Positions 1 to 10,536 of a DNA stretch of 64,000 nucleotides are shown in pieces. A model generated the notes under the pieces. The model saw only the letters and a list, made by a program, of their open reading frames with translations, was not told the origin of the DNA and did no database searches. A program made the position numbers and the translations under genes. Source of the stretch: Xenopus tropicalis (Eukaryota; Chordata; Amphibia; Anura; Pipidae); assembly GCF_000004195.4 (NCBI RefSeq), contig NC_030681.2:140798006-140862005 (forward strand). Direction: 5' to 3'. How positions within the stretch are numbered: the stretch's first letter is position 1; each line of letters starts with the position of its first letter.

Positions 1-1185
1 AACATTTTATAACTTTATTCACATCAAATCTTGTCCTCCTTCGAAGACTTGAATAAGAGAATACATTGTATGTGCTGTATCTGTTATAATAATAACCAAA
101 ATATATTCTCTCTAACTTGAACCTACACATATGTATTCAGAAGAATTTCTAGTTTATAGATGGAGGAACAATGCAATCTTCTTTCACAAAGTGACAATTT
201 TTTTTTTTACAATAATAAATTGTTGAATTCAATTACTATTTTCTTTTGTGATTTCATTTGTTATAAAATGAGAACTCTGGGAAACCAGGGACAGTAGAGA
301 AGCTAAAGCTTTCTGTTACAGGGAACATACAATTATATCTATTATATTATATTCATTTCTCTGTTCTAAGCAACATGGTTTTTAAGGTTGAAGGGTTTCT
401 TTAAAAGCACAATTTGTACTGTATATCATAGTCGGAGGGTATTTTTACATTGTATCATTTTGGTTCCAAAGAAATTATTAAAAATATGTAGTAATATATA
501 GTTTTTTTTTAACTCGATCTTTAATGGAGTTATTTATTTGATTTGGACTGCCTTTTGCAGTTAACACCTCCTAAATATATTAGTGGGTGGGGTTCAAGTT
601 TAGGCTTTTCCTCTATTCCATTCCCTACTGAGTCTTACTTGGTAACCTATGTTAGTATTTTAATAAGCCTCTTTTATTAAAATCTATTATATATGATCCT
701 GCCCAGTCTGTAGCATCAATGTGGAGTTTGGGGAGGTTTTCTGCATTAGAGAACATTTATATTACTACATAAATATAATCCTCAGTGAGGTCAGGTCAAA
801 CCGGGACACGGTAGGCCCCAAGAACTGAATGCAACAGGAATAAGCGAATTATTCTATTTTTATAGCGTCATATTGAAAATTCACTTTTTCTTTCAAAGTA
901 AATCTGCCCTATACCTAAGTGGCATAGAACTACTTATTGTAGAGGCAAAATATGGTTCCTTCCTTATAACTGATACATACAAATGGTAGTAACCATACAC
1001 CTCCTAAGGACCTGCCAGATTTATTTACTGATTTTTTTATTTTATTTTTTATTTAGAATTTTTGAGATTATTTTTTGTGATAAACCTTGAAAATTTGAGT
1101 TTGGTAAAGTCAAATTTGTACACATTCAAATTCCCATTTTTTGCCTGAGTTTTCTCAAATTGTGGCAAAAGCTTGAAACCAAATA
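1..1185. other. AT-rich stretch, no feature recognised
   Basis: No long open frame, splice-site pair, terminal inverted repeat or tandem array is visible. The composition is AT-rich with several homopolymer T runs, as expected for frog intronic or intergenic DNA. The stretch ends at the TA dinucleotide (1184-1185) that is the target site of the next element. Confidence 0.5.
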
Positions 1186-1289
1186 CAGGTATAGGACCCG
1201 TTATCCAAAATGCTTGGGTCCAAGGGATAAGGGGTATTTCTGTAATTTTTTAAGTCTACTAAAAAATTAATAAAACATTAATTAAACTT

Positions 1290-2226
1290 CAATAGGATTG
1301 TTTTGCATCCAATAAGGATTATTTATATCTTAGTTGGGATCAAGTACAGGTACTGTTTTATTATTACAGAGAAAAGGGAATCATTTAACCATTAAATAAA
1401 CCCAATAGGGCTGTTCTGCCCCCAATAAGGGGTAATTATATCTTAGTTGGGATCAAGTACAGGTACTGTTTTATTATTACAGAGAAAAGGGAATCATTTA
1501 ACCATTAAATAAACCCAATAGGGCTGTTCTGCCCCCAATAAGGGGTAATTATATCTTAGTTGGGATCAAATACAGGTACTGTTTTATTATTACAGAGAAA
1601 AGGGAATCATTTAACCATTAAATAAACCCAATAGGGCTGTTCTGCCCCCAATAAGGGGTAATTATATCTTAGTTGGGATCAAGTACAGGTACTGTTTTAT
1701 TATTACAGAGAAAAGGGAATCATTTAACCATTAAATAAACCCAATAGGGCTGTTCTGCCCCAATAAGGGGTAATTATATCTTAGTTGGGATCAAGTACAG
1801 GTACTGTTTTATTATTACAGAGAAAAGGGAATCATTTAACCATTAAATAAACCCAATAGGGCTGTTCTGCCCCCAATAAGGGGTAATTATATCTTAGTTG
1901 GGATCAAATACAGGTACTGTTTTATTATTACAGAGAAAAGGGAATCATTTAACCATTAAATAAACCCAATAGGGCTGTTCTGCCCCCAATAAGGATTATT
2001 TATATCTTAGTTGGGATCAAGTACAGGTACTGTTTTATTATTACAGAGAAAAGGGAATCATTTAACCATTAAATAAACCCAATAGGGCTGTTCTGCCCCC
2101 AATAAGGGGTAATTATATCTTAGTTGGGATCAAGTACAGGTACTGTTTTATTATTACAGAGAAAAGGGAATCATTTAACCATTAAATAAACCCAATAGGA
2201 TTGTTCTGCCCCCAATAAGGGGTAAC
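1290..2226 (+). repeat. 113-bp minisatellite array, left part
   Basis: The motif TAGTTGGGATCAAGTACAGG recurs at 1331, 1444, 1557, 1670, 1782, 1895, 2008 and 2121, a period of 113 (one step of 112 from loss of a C in a C run). Units are nearly identical; the main variant is GGGGTAATTA versus GGATTATTTA at the end of the unit. The phase resumes exactly at 3752 after the nested insertion. Confidence 0.95.
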
Positions 2227-2379
2227 TACCGTATATACTCGAATATAAGCCGAGTTTTTGAGCACTAAAAATGTGCTCAAAAACGTACCCTCGGCTTATA
2301 CTCGAGTATATGGTATGGATGTGCCGATGTGCCTCATGTGCCCAATGTGCCCGCGTACCTGCGCCCGCGCTGTCCCTAT

Positions 2380-2710
2380 TCCAGCTTCCCAGATCCGCCA
2401 TCCTAACTGTGCGCTCTCTTCAACTGTGCGCTCTCTTCAACTGTGCGCTCTCTTCTCCTGTGCGCCTTTCTGATCTGCTTGGCGCCGCAGTCGCGCCAGT
2501 GACGTCACGCGCCCCCTTCAGTTACTCGTGGCCTGATCTTAGACCTTGTAAGATCAGGCCACGAGTAACTGAAGGGGGCGCGTGACGTCACTGGCGCGAC
2601 TGCGGCGCCAAGCAGATCAGAAAGGCGCACAGGAGAAGAGAGCGCACAGTTGAAGAGAGCGCACAGTTGAAGAGAGTGCACAGTTAGGATGGCGGTTCTG
2701 GGAAGCTGGA
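2380..2710. repeat. 331-bp near-perfect inverted repeat (hairpin)
   Basis: Arms 2380-2541 and 2549-2710 are 162 bp each, separated by a 7-nt loop, with two mismatches by my alignment. Each arm is GC-rich, unlike the AT-rich surroundings, and contains a TGACGTCA palindrome and three copies of a motif beginning CTGTGCGCTCTCTTC. Weaker pairing continues about 10 bp outside the arms. Open frames on both strands here share the same amino-acid run because of the symmetry and are not genes. Confidence 0.95.
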
Positions 2711-3159
2711 AGAGGCAGAGAGTATGTTTTTTTCCCATAATTTTAAGTTATAATCATAAATTCATGGAGGGATATCAGTAGCCAATTTCAATAAAAAAAA
2801 GAAAATCATTTGGAATAGAAACAGGAAGGAGTGGAAAATGGCAGGTAGATAATCTGCGTTTCAGTACAAAAATACACAATTGCCATTGAGAAAAGTCACA
2901 GTGTAGTGCTTGTACTGCTCAGTAAACCGCATTTAATTCCTTTGTTCCTACTGTAATAGTGGTTAGCCCTTTATGTAAAAATAGTAATGGTCTGCATGTG
3001 ATCTATACTCACTTGACTAATTGAGGTTTTGCCATAAAGCTATATAACTCATTACCCTCCTATCCTTTCCTTTCTGTTCCTGGTCTGTGTTGCAAATGAG
3101 CAGATTAGCCTTAAATAGCTAAAAATATTGATCTGCAGATTGGTCCCACAATCATTGCA

Positions 3160-3560
3160 TCTCATTAGTTATACGAACATGTCATACTGGAGTACAGGCC
3201 CAATGTTTGCCCTGCCCATGTTATTTAAGGTCCATATAAGTCATTATGGTTGTTACAAGCTGAGGCATGGGCATTTATATAAAGTTATATATATAAAGTA
3301 GTGGTAAGAATTCAATATATTCCTGGTATTAGCAATGTAAATGCTATTATGCTGAGTAGGGGTTTATCTAAATGTTCCGTCCTGCTTTTGTCTGTCCTGT
3401 TTTATGCCTGTTCCAACTTGCTCCTACCTGTCCCGCACTTGCCAGGCCAGTTGTTCCTGTTCTTTGCCTTTTCCAGTCTCTCCTGATCTTTGCCAACTCC
3501 ACCATGTCTAGTCCCTTTCTAGTACCTTTCTTAGGCCACCACTGTCTAAAACACGGGGCA
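3160..3560 (+). repeat. Dispersed repeat, copy 1
   Basis: About 400 bp from the phrase GGAGTACAGGCCCAATG to CCACCACTGTCTAAAACAC recurs in inverted orientation at 6298-6680 with scattered substitutions. This copy is internal to the nested TA-flanked transposon, so the family is either part of that transposon or an older passenger. No coding frame survives in both copies. Confidence 0.8.
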
Positions 3561-3746
3561 ATTTTTAGGATACTCAATTAAACCAAAGCGTGAGCACACT
3601 TTGTGTGCTGGCTCGCTCGCTCGCACCAGCCCTACTGGTGACACCCTAGGCTTATACTCGAGTCAATAGGTTTTTCCACTTTTCTTAGGTAAAATTAGGT
3701 ACCTCGGCTTATATTCGGATCGGCTTATACTCGAGTATATACGGTA

Positions 3747-3905
3747 TATCTTAGTTGGGATCAAGTACATGTTCTATTTTATTATTACAGAGAAAAGGGA
3801 ATCATTTAACCATTAAATAAACCCAATAGGGCTGTTCTGCCCCCAATAAGGATTATTTATATCTTAGTTGGGATCAAGTACAGGTACTGTTTTATTACTA
3901 CAGAA
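3747..3905 (+). repeat. 113-bp minisatellite array, right part
   Basis: This continues the array begun at 1290. The unit marker appears at 3752 and 3865, in phase with the left part once the nested element is removed. The non-repetitive right end of the host MITE follows, including GGAGTCTATGGGAGACAGGC and the closing inverted repeat. Confidence 0.92.
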
Positions 3906-4189
3906 AAAAGGAAATCAGTTTTTAAATTCTGTATTATTTGATTAAAATGGAGTCTATGGGAGACAGGCTTTCTGTAATTTTGAGCTTTCTGGATAATGGG
4001 TTTCCAGATAAGGGATCCCATACCTGTATATTATTCTCCAAGTGATTCTATTGTGAGGGCTTATTACTCCTGGTACACAGGGAGGCATCAAGAGAAATTA
4101 TGACAGAAAGAACAATGGCTAACTATAAAATTAGCATCGAAGTAACATCTGCTAAAGAAGTTAGTAGTAGATATAGGTTGACGCCACAC

Positions 4190-4442
4190 TAGGCTGATTC
4201 TGCAGGCCAAGAATCAGCCCCTACACTGGCATTAGCTTTCTTCTTGGCCTACACCTGGAACAATTGTGTCAGCCTTGTGCAGGCACATGTGGTGGGTATC
4301 AGTGCTGAAATGCAAGAGTTTGCAATTCGGAGCTGATATCCACCATCTGTGCCTATACCTGCGCCAACGTAATGGTTCCAGGTGAAGGTAAGAAGAAGGC
4401 TGATGTCTGTGTAGGGGCTGATTCTTGGCCTTGGCAGATGGA
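4190..4442. mobile_element. Fold-back MITE-like repeat
   Basis: The left arm (GGCCAAGAATCAGCCCCTAC, about 4206-4225) and the right arm (GTAGGGGCTGATTCTTGGCC, about 4413-4432) are inverted copies. Pairing extends inward with gaps through the CTTCTT/AAGAAG motifs and the ACCTGGAAC/GTTCCAGGT motifs. No clear target duplication was found, so the exact ends are approximate. Confidence 0.6.
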
Positions 4443-5490
4443 ACATACTGTGAACTTAATCTCCTCTAGCATTGGCAACCAAATGTCTGAAGTTACATTA
4501 AAGTAAATTGCCAGTGGTAAAACATATTCATTGTGCAGTAGTAGTTGCCATGCAAGAGTTCACTACAGGGTGGTCTGCACAATGTACAGTAAGCTTTGTT
4601 GTACTGTTGTTCTTTATAGCTCTATAAATGGATGTACATATATCAGACTCAATAGCCATACATACACGTATCCTTTATTCTTCTCTAGGTAAGATTCTTG
4701 AAGACATACCATTATAGGACCCATACCTCTCTTACAGTTCCTTAAAAAATATTTGGGCCATTGACTCCCTAAAAATCATTTATTTACATGTCAGAAAGGA
4801 ATGGTGTTACATGAAATAGGCAACACATAGTCAAATCTGAACATCTCGGTCCAGACATAGCAGATAACCTTTGGTTTCACTTTATTCCTTGTTTAAATTA
4901 GGTTCAAGGCATACAAAATCTGTTTATAATTCCAAGCCACCAAACAACATTCTTCCCATGTTAGGTTCTACATCACTGCACCTCCTGGCATTCCTTTAAA
5001 GTTCCTACTTCTAGGTTACACCGCCTCCAATAAAAATGCATTGAATAACATTTAGGCTATTTATTGGTTGTCTTAGTGGATAACAGGTGGTTCTAAAATA
5101 CCCAGTACTCTCCCAAAATAACCAAGGGACCAAAAAGGCAAACTCAACTGAAATGAACTGGTCTAGAGAGCAAACATAACTGTGAAAATATAATACAAGT
5201 CACAGAGTTTAGAAAAATATAGCAACCAATTAGATTTTTGCTTTTAAGCAGGGGACCAGTAAATGCCAGCTGATTTGTTACATTTGGGAGAATGTAATCA
5301 AAGTTGTTATTGGGAAAAATGCACAATGGGAATAACTGCACATCTGTGCAAATCATTTTTCCTTTACATGTATTTATTATAGTATTTGCAGACTCTCAAG
5401 GCAATAAGCCACTCACCAACCACTCGGGAAAAAAAGTGAGAATTGCAAATTTCATAGTTTGCCCCAGTGTGCAGTGTATGTAATATAATG
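4443..5490. other. No feature recognised
   Basis: About 1 kb with no array, terminal repeat or plausible exon. A few short open frames have no family resemblance. Confidence 0.4.
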
Positions 5491-5800
5491 TAATAACGGT
5501 CTAATGAAGAATATTATGTTGTAGAATGTGAACTTACAATTCCCCATATGGGTTAATAAACCTGCTGCAAACTGACGTGGCTGTTATTAGATCACCCTGA
5601 TATCTGCACGGTTGTTTTTCTTGCTGTGGAAGTCCAACCTGTCTTCATCCACCCATGCAAATTCATTTTGAGCTTTCTGCTATTATTTTATCTACTATCT
5701 AAGACTTGTGCTGACTCCATGCAGATGGATTTGTGCATTCAGTTTGGTTAATTACGATCTGCATGACCATTGGCCTGATGGTGGGACCTAGGAATGAATG
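5490..5800. promoter_or_regulatory. Candidate conserved non-coding element
   Basis: Repeat-free stretch with more balanced composition than its surroundings and several developmental-factor-like sites: an octamer-like ATGCAAATTCAT near 5655, a homeodomain-like GGTTAATTACG near 5746, and CCATTGG. No open frame spans it. The call rests only on composition and motif content and needs cross-species alignment. Confidence 0.25.
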
Positions 5801-5937
5801 CTTTGGCAGTTTCAATTTCGGGATGTGGACAAATAGTTGACAGAGAGCATTGTTGGCATGTCTGTGTGGCCATCAAACAACTTAAAACCTAATAGACTCA
5901 CATTTTGGTTTCATTGAGTATCCCAAACAAATAATAT

Positions 5938-6237
5938 AGGTTGAGGAGACTGCCTCATACAGATAAAAGCAAACAAAAGGAATTCTGGGAATGAATTCCA
6001 AACTCTTAAAAAAAAAATCCCATTTACATGGGTTTATCCTATAGGCTACAGCTCACCCACTGGGTTTAAAGCTGAAGCCAGGATAATAGCTGATCATATT
6101 CCAACTACAGACCAGTTTTGCCTTTCTTGAGGCTCATCAGTGTAGTGCAGGGCCTTCTGATCAGGGTCACCGTGTTGGTTTCACAAACAATTAAGGTTGA
6201 GGAGACTGCCTCATACAGATAAAAGCAAACAAAAGGA
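5938..6237. repeat. Direct pair of a 44-bp repeat around a repeat-like core
   Basis: The phrase GGTTGAGGAGACTGCCTCAT, continuing through ACAGATAAAAGCAAACAAAAGG, occurs at about 5940-5981 and again at 6196-6237, about 256 bp apart. Its inverse occurs near 36400-36435. The pair could be the long direct termini of a small element, or a local duplication of a dispersed repeat edge. Flanks of both copies contain GAGTATCCCAAA, which supports duplication. Confidence 0.6.
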
Positions 6238-6297
6238 TTTTCGAGTATCCCAAAATTGTCCTCTGTCTAGCCTAAGAAATAAATATAGGGTATAGAG

Positions 6298-6680
6298 TGT
6301 TTTAGACAGTGGTGGCCCTAGAAGGGTACTAGAAAGGGACTAGACAAGGTGGAGTGGGCAAAGATCAGGAGAGACTGGAAAAGGCAAAGAACAGGACCAA
6401 CTGGCCTGACAAGTGCGGGACAGGTGGGAACAAGATGGAACAGGCATAAAACAGGACAAACAAAAGCAGGACGGAACATTTAGATAATCCCCTACTCAGC
6501 ATTATAGCATTTTACGTTGCTAATACCAGGAATTTATTGAATCCTTATCACTACTTTATATATATATAACTTTATATAAATGCCCATGCCTCACCTCATA
6601 CCAACCATAATGACTTATATGGAACTTGAGTAACACAGGGAGGGCAAACATTGGGCCTGTACTCCAGCAGGATTTGTTCC
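6298..6680 (-). repeat. Dispersed repeat, copy 2 (inverted relative to 3160-3560)
   Basis: Starts at GTTTTAGACAGTGGTGGCC and runs through a short TATATA tract to GGGCCTGTACTCCAGC, the reverse complement of copy 1. Similarity stops at both edges at nearly the same points, so the shared part is a unit of about 380-400 bp. The host transposon ends present around copy 1 are absent here. Confidence 0.8.
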
Positions 6681-6769
6681 TACCAGCTTTTGTCGTGACT
6701 TGTGGCAGGTGCAGAAAAGGAGCAGTTGCATTGTGGGATAGAAATGTCAACTTACCAATTTTGCACATA

Positions 6770-7651
6770 ACGCTTTTATATCTGTTTCCCCAAATGGTTG
6801 CCCTTCAGCTCCTGCCAAGCTACAACTTACAGTGTCAAGATATTCCTACTTTATAAAAACAAAAATCTGTTTTGCCCGGACATCTAAAGATGGTCCAGAT
6901 AACAATAATATATTGGAATTTGCTTAATTTATCACTTCATCGCTATCTTGTCCAGGTCACTGACATTCCAGGGCACAATTCTGTTTCTTTAAACTATGAA
7001 GTCAGCCTTGGTGTTTGTGAGAAGTCATTTACATCGTCCATTTCACATACACTTCAAACTATTGCCAGAGACAAAGCTGAATGTTGACAGAGACCTCCTA
7101 GTGTGCTGAGGAGCACAAAGGATGTTAGCGAGATTGGGTTGAAAGAAAGATTTATGAAGGCAAAATAAACTGGCGTTTTCATTGTTCCACTGAATATTTT
7201 TTCTTCAAAACGGAACGGTGTTGTGTTTTTTTTGTTCTATGAAAACTATTGCAACAAAAATAACGTGCCTTATGAATGCCGCTGGGAACCAGGTCTGGGG
7301 CTCTATTATATAGACGCGTTGACCTTGAGGAACTATAAAGGTAGCAAAATATACATTGAGAAAATGTATTTGGGTGATTTTTCTTGCTTGTCTGGATTTC
7401 CCTGGTTATGTAGATCAAAGAAGACATTTTTCAGCCTACCTGGAAAAGGACAAAGCTGACGTGTGTCCTTAGTGAGGGAATGGCCTATATATTTGAAAAT
7501 CAGAGCCAGATGAGGTCCCATTTAAGGGGTGAAAATGATATATAAATTCAAGCTGTGGCACTGCAGCTTTAAAAAGACTTTCTGAACCCCACCAGCTAAA
7601 GGCTGCCAGGGAACAATTAGCTTAGACATTGCTCATATATATGAACTGAAA
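6770..7651. other. No feature recognised
   Basis: Unique-looking sequence with no arrays or terminal repeats. Short open frames around 7179-7459 lie on both strands and show no family signature. Confidence 0.4.
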
Positions 7652-7659
7652 ATACCCAC

Positions 7660-7930
7660 TAGTGATGCGTGAATCTGTTCCATTTGGTTTTGCCGCAAAG
7701 TATTAGAATCTTTGCAAAGATTCACGAAACGGCGCAAAATTTGGTCAAAATACGGAAAAATACAAACAAAATTGTTGTGACCATCAAAGAAATTTGTTGT
7801 GCAGCAAAAAATGAAGCGTGTGTTTTTTTGGCGCAAATTTTTGCACCCGTTTTGCAAAATGATCCACCAATTGCGAAATGGGGAAATTTGCCACAAATCC
7901 ATGTCTGGCAAAAAATTTCAATCATCATTA
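7660..7930. mobile_element. hAT-type MITE, TAGTGATG family
   Basis: Ends TAGTGATGCGTGAATCTG and ATCATCATTA are inverted and flanked by imperfect 8-bp duplications, ATACCCAC and ATATGCAC (6 of 8). The inside is rich in TTCGC/GCGAA-like words and folds on itself. A 126-codon open frame across it is not a gene. Related copies lie at 19144, 24980, 47707, 48283, 51294, 56440, 57791 and 62596. Confidence 0.8.
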
Positions 7931-8007
7931 ATATGCACATATTGCTACACCCTCTCGTACTGAGATGCCAAAAACATTTCTTAAATGAAACAATCTGGCT
8001 CTTTAAA

Positions 8008-8276
8008 CAGGCCCGGATTTGTGGAAAGGCCACAAAGGCCCGGGCCTAAGGCGGCACAAGTTTAGGGGCGGCATGCCGCCCCGCCGCAACAGAATTTTTA
8101 AAATTTGGCTCCCATACTCTCCCCACTGCTCCGTGTGGGAGTTTAAATGTGCGATTGCGCATGCGCATTGATCGCGCATGCGCACTCGGCGGGAGAGGGC
8201 GCCGCGCAATCGCGCATGCGCACTTGTGGGGGGGCGGGGGCGGCCTCGGGGCGCCGAAAAGTTAAATCCGGCCCTG
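8008..8276. mobile_element. GC-rich hAT-type MITE with CGCATGCG motifs
   Basis: Begins CAGGCCCGGATTTG and ends CAAATCCGGCCCTG-like (TAAATCCGGCCCTG), with a perfect 8-bp target duplication TCTTTAAA (8000-8007 and 8277-8284). The interior is CpG-dense for this window and carries GCGCATGCGC palindromes three times (about 8156-8224). Non-coding; mobilised, if ever, by a hAT transposase supplied in trans. Confidence 0.9.
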
Positions 8277-8609
8277 TCTTTAAAGGAACAAAAGAAGAAT
8301 TCTGAAGGATGTGCGAACGAAGATGGTAGCAATATCAAAATGATGCCCTATTCTACTCTACATTTCCATCAAGTCCTTGTCCATTCTGTGCCACCTGCTC
8401 AATTGTGCTGAGGCACAAGTATCTTCCAATCACCTGTGGGCAAGAGCCTATGAGGACATATACCTAAATTCACCAGCGGAATACAAGTCAGAGGTCAAGC
8501 GTTGAGGCCAAGTTTAGGCCTTTTAGTTCCCCTTTGAACTCATGCACCATTCTCATTTTGTTTTTTATTTATAGCACTGATCACAGCACAGTATAACGTT
8601 CTATTATTG

Positions 8610-8915
8610 CAGTGATCCCCAACCAGTGGCTCAGGGGCAACATGTTGCTCTCCAACTCCTTGGATGTTGCTCCCAGTGGCCTCAAAGTAGATGCCCATTT
8701 TTAAATTTCTGGCTTGGGGGCAAGTTTTGGTTGCATAAAACCCAGTGTAAAGCCAAACAGAGCCTTCTATAGGCTGCCAGTCCACATAGGGGCTAGCAAA
8801 TAGCCAATTATAGTTCTTATTTGCACCCCCAGGAACTTTTTCCATGCTTGTGTTGCTCCCCAACAATTTTTCCATTTGAATGTGGCCCACGAGTATAAAA
8901 GGTTGGGGATCCCTG
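8610..8915. mobile_element. hAT-type MITE, CAGTGATCCCCAACC family
   Basis: Inverted ends CAGTGATCCCCAACC and GGTTGGGGATCCCTG with a perfect 8-bp duplication TATTATTG (8602-8609 and 8916-8923). Length 306 bp. Three more copies lie at 27180, 39864 and 46844, all near 308 bp apart from nested insertions. Non-coding. Confidence 0.92.
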
Positions 8916-8923
8916 TATTATTG

Positions 8924-10088
8924 TGTAAGTGAAGCTGCGTGACATCTCCTCAGATATACAGCAAGGAGTGGGCAAGAGGTGGCCAATCCTCAGGACTTTT
9001 AAAGCCTGCTGTCTGCTCAAGAGCTCTATAGGCCTATTTATATGAAAGCATCAAAAGTTATTTTTCTAAGGCCATGCAAGATTATTTTTGCATTAGAATC
9101 CAGTTGACATATAGCAATAAGAAATAGGAATCATTCCATGTAGCTGGCAAATGTCCATAATTTACTGACTGTACCTTTCAGATGTTTATCTTATCTCACC
9201 ATTGGCACATCCGTGGAACTTGAATTAGATTCTAAAACGTGAAAATATCCTCAACGCACTACCAAACAAGATTCAAGTCAAGGAGATCAACTTGTCTCCT
9301 ACGTCAATTCCAGATTTCTCCATAGACCTTTATTGAGTTTTCATGAGCTAGAACACCATTTTTTTTCTCAGAAAATTGAATCTGGCCCAATATGTCCAAA
9401 ATAATTAGGTCATTTCTTCTTTAAGTGGAAAGTCAGACTTGCTGTGGTCAGGTATCCATTTATATTGTATTGGATACCTTTTGCAGATACTTAGCTTGAT
9501 CCTATTCTTAGTTTTCCCAGGTATAGTCCTGTAATCCACAGTGACCAAATCAGACGCTTGTATTCGTTATTGGAATTGCTCTAGACTGGTATAATCAGTT
9601 AATTTGTTGCTATTGGCAGAGTGTGTTGATGCATAACCCTTAAAAAGGGTGTAAAGCTTAAAGTAATTTGTGCACCATTGTAACTGCTTTGCCCGGGCAA
9701 AAAGAACTGTAGAAAGTGGATATTTTCTTTGCAAATTTACAGCAAAATGTAATGAGCTCTATTGAGAATGTGCCAAAAGTCATCACTTCCAGCAGGCAGT
9801 TAGCTATGTGTCTGACATACTGGAAGGGAGGTCTAGTGTTCAGCATAGTGAAAATATGCTGCCAAGTGCCATAAGGTTCAGAAAGGGTTGGCTGTGGCGT
9901 CTGGGATCATCTTCTGTCTTACAGCTCAGTGTAAAAACCTTTGCCCATGGAAGTTTATTTCGATAAAATAATTATATATCCATGCTAACATTACCTTTTG
10001 GTTTGATGTAGACGTTGATAGTGAGTCAGGTTGGGCTATCTGCTTGCCAGACCCACTCCTATTTATCTTACTTCTGTCATTCACACAC
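8924..10088. other. No feature recognised
   Basis: About 1.2 kb of AT-rich unique-looking sequence without repeats, arrays or credible exons. Confidence 0.4.
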
Positions 10089-10091
10089 TAA

Positions 10092-10533
10092 AGGTGGCCA
10101 TACACGAGGCGATTTCGCTCGTTGTGCGATGAACGATTATATCGACAAACGATCGTATGGCGATCGAGTTCCCATACGATATGCCATCCACGGGCAACGA
10201 TAATTCGGGAAAGATTTTGTCGCATCATTATCGTAAAATACCTACGATCGTACATCTACGTACGATCGATGTCGTTGCTGGCAATCGTGACATGCGCAGA
10301 GAACAATCGTTGAAAGACAAATGTCTGACACTCACACCAACTGGCAGATTTTATCGTTAAACGACCAAAATTTTTAAACCTGGCCGATCGATTTTGGGGA
10401 CAATAATGTCGGCTCGTTTAGTGGGCCGACGATCGTTCGTACACCACCAACTATACGATAACTTAACGATAGCATTGGATCGTTCGGGAATCGGTCGTTT
10501 GTAAGTAAAAAATCGGTCCGTGTATGGCCACCT
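10092..10533. mobile_element. PIF/Harbinger-like MITE, AGGTGGCCATACACG ends
   Basis: Inverted ends AGGTGGCCATACACG and GTGTATGGCCACCT are flanked by TAA on both sides (10089-10091 and 10534-10536), a three-base TWA duplication typical of PIF/Harbinger. The interior is dense in CGATCG/ATCGT words and palindromic. Its right target site is also the left target site of the next element. A related shorter element is at 32941-33182. Confidence 0.8.
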
Positions 10534-10536
10534 TAA

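Larger units (their letters stand above)
2229..3744. mobile_element. Nested TA-flanked DNA transposon with CCGTATATACTCG ends
   Basis: The left end reads CCGTATATACTCGAATATAA and the right end is its inverse, finishing CTCGAGTATATACGG. TA lies on both sides (2227-2228 and 3745-3746). Removing the element and one TA rebuilds an ordinary 113-bp unit, so the insertion point is proven by the array itself. The 1.5-kb interior has no transposase. It holds a long hairpin near the left end, a segment shared with 6298-6680, and further copies of the terminal motif near 3650-3720. A TA target duplication fits Tc1/mariner-like mobilisation; the exact family is not known to me. Confidence 0.85.
1186..4026 (+). 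mobile_element. CAGGTATAGG MITE carrying a 113-bp minisatellite, interrupted by another transposon
   Basis: The element begins CAGGTATAGGACC and ends in the inverted form CCCATACCTG, with TA on each side (1184-1185 and 4027-4028), so it belongs to a TA-targeting family of mariner/Tc1 type. The outer 100 bp or so at each end are non-repetitive. The interior is ten tandem units of about 113 bp. It has no coding capacity. Five other members lie in this window (13410, about 17737, 26305, 28935, 58738), differing mainly in the number of internal units. A separate TA-flanked element sits inside unit 8. Confidence 0.85.

Noticed and set aside
2271..2738. Two frames on opposite strands sharing a long peptide
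   Set aside because: They are mirror readings of the 331-bp hairpin.
7669..8049. 126-codon plus-strand frame
   Set aside because: It crosses a hAT-type MITE with defined ends and a second MITE boundary, and has no domain.
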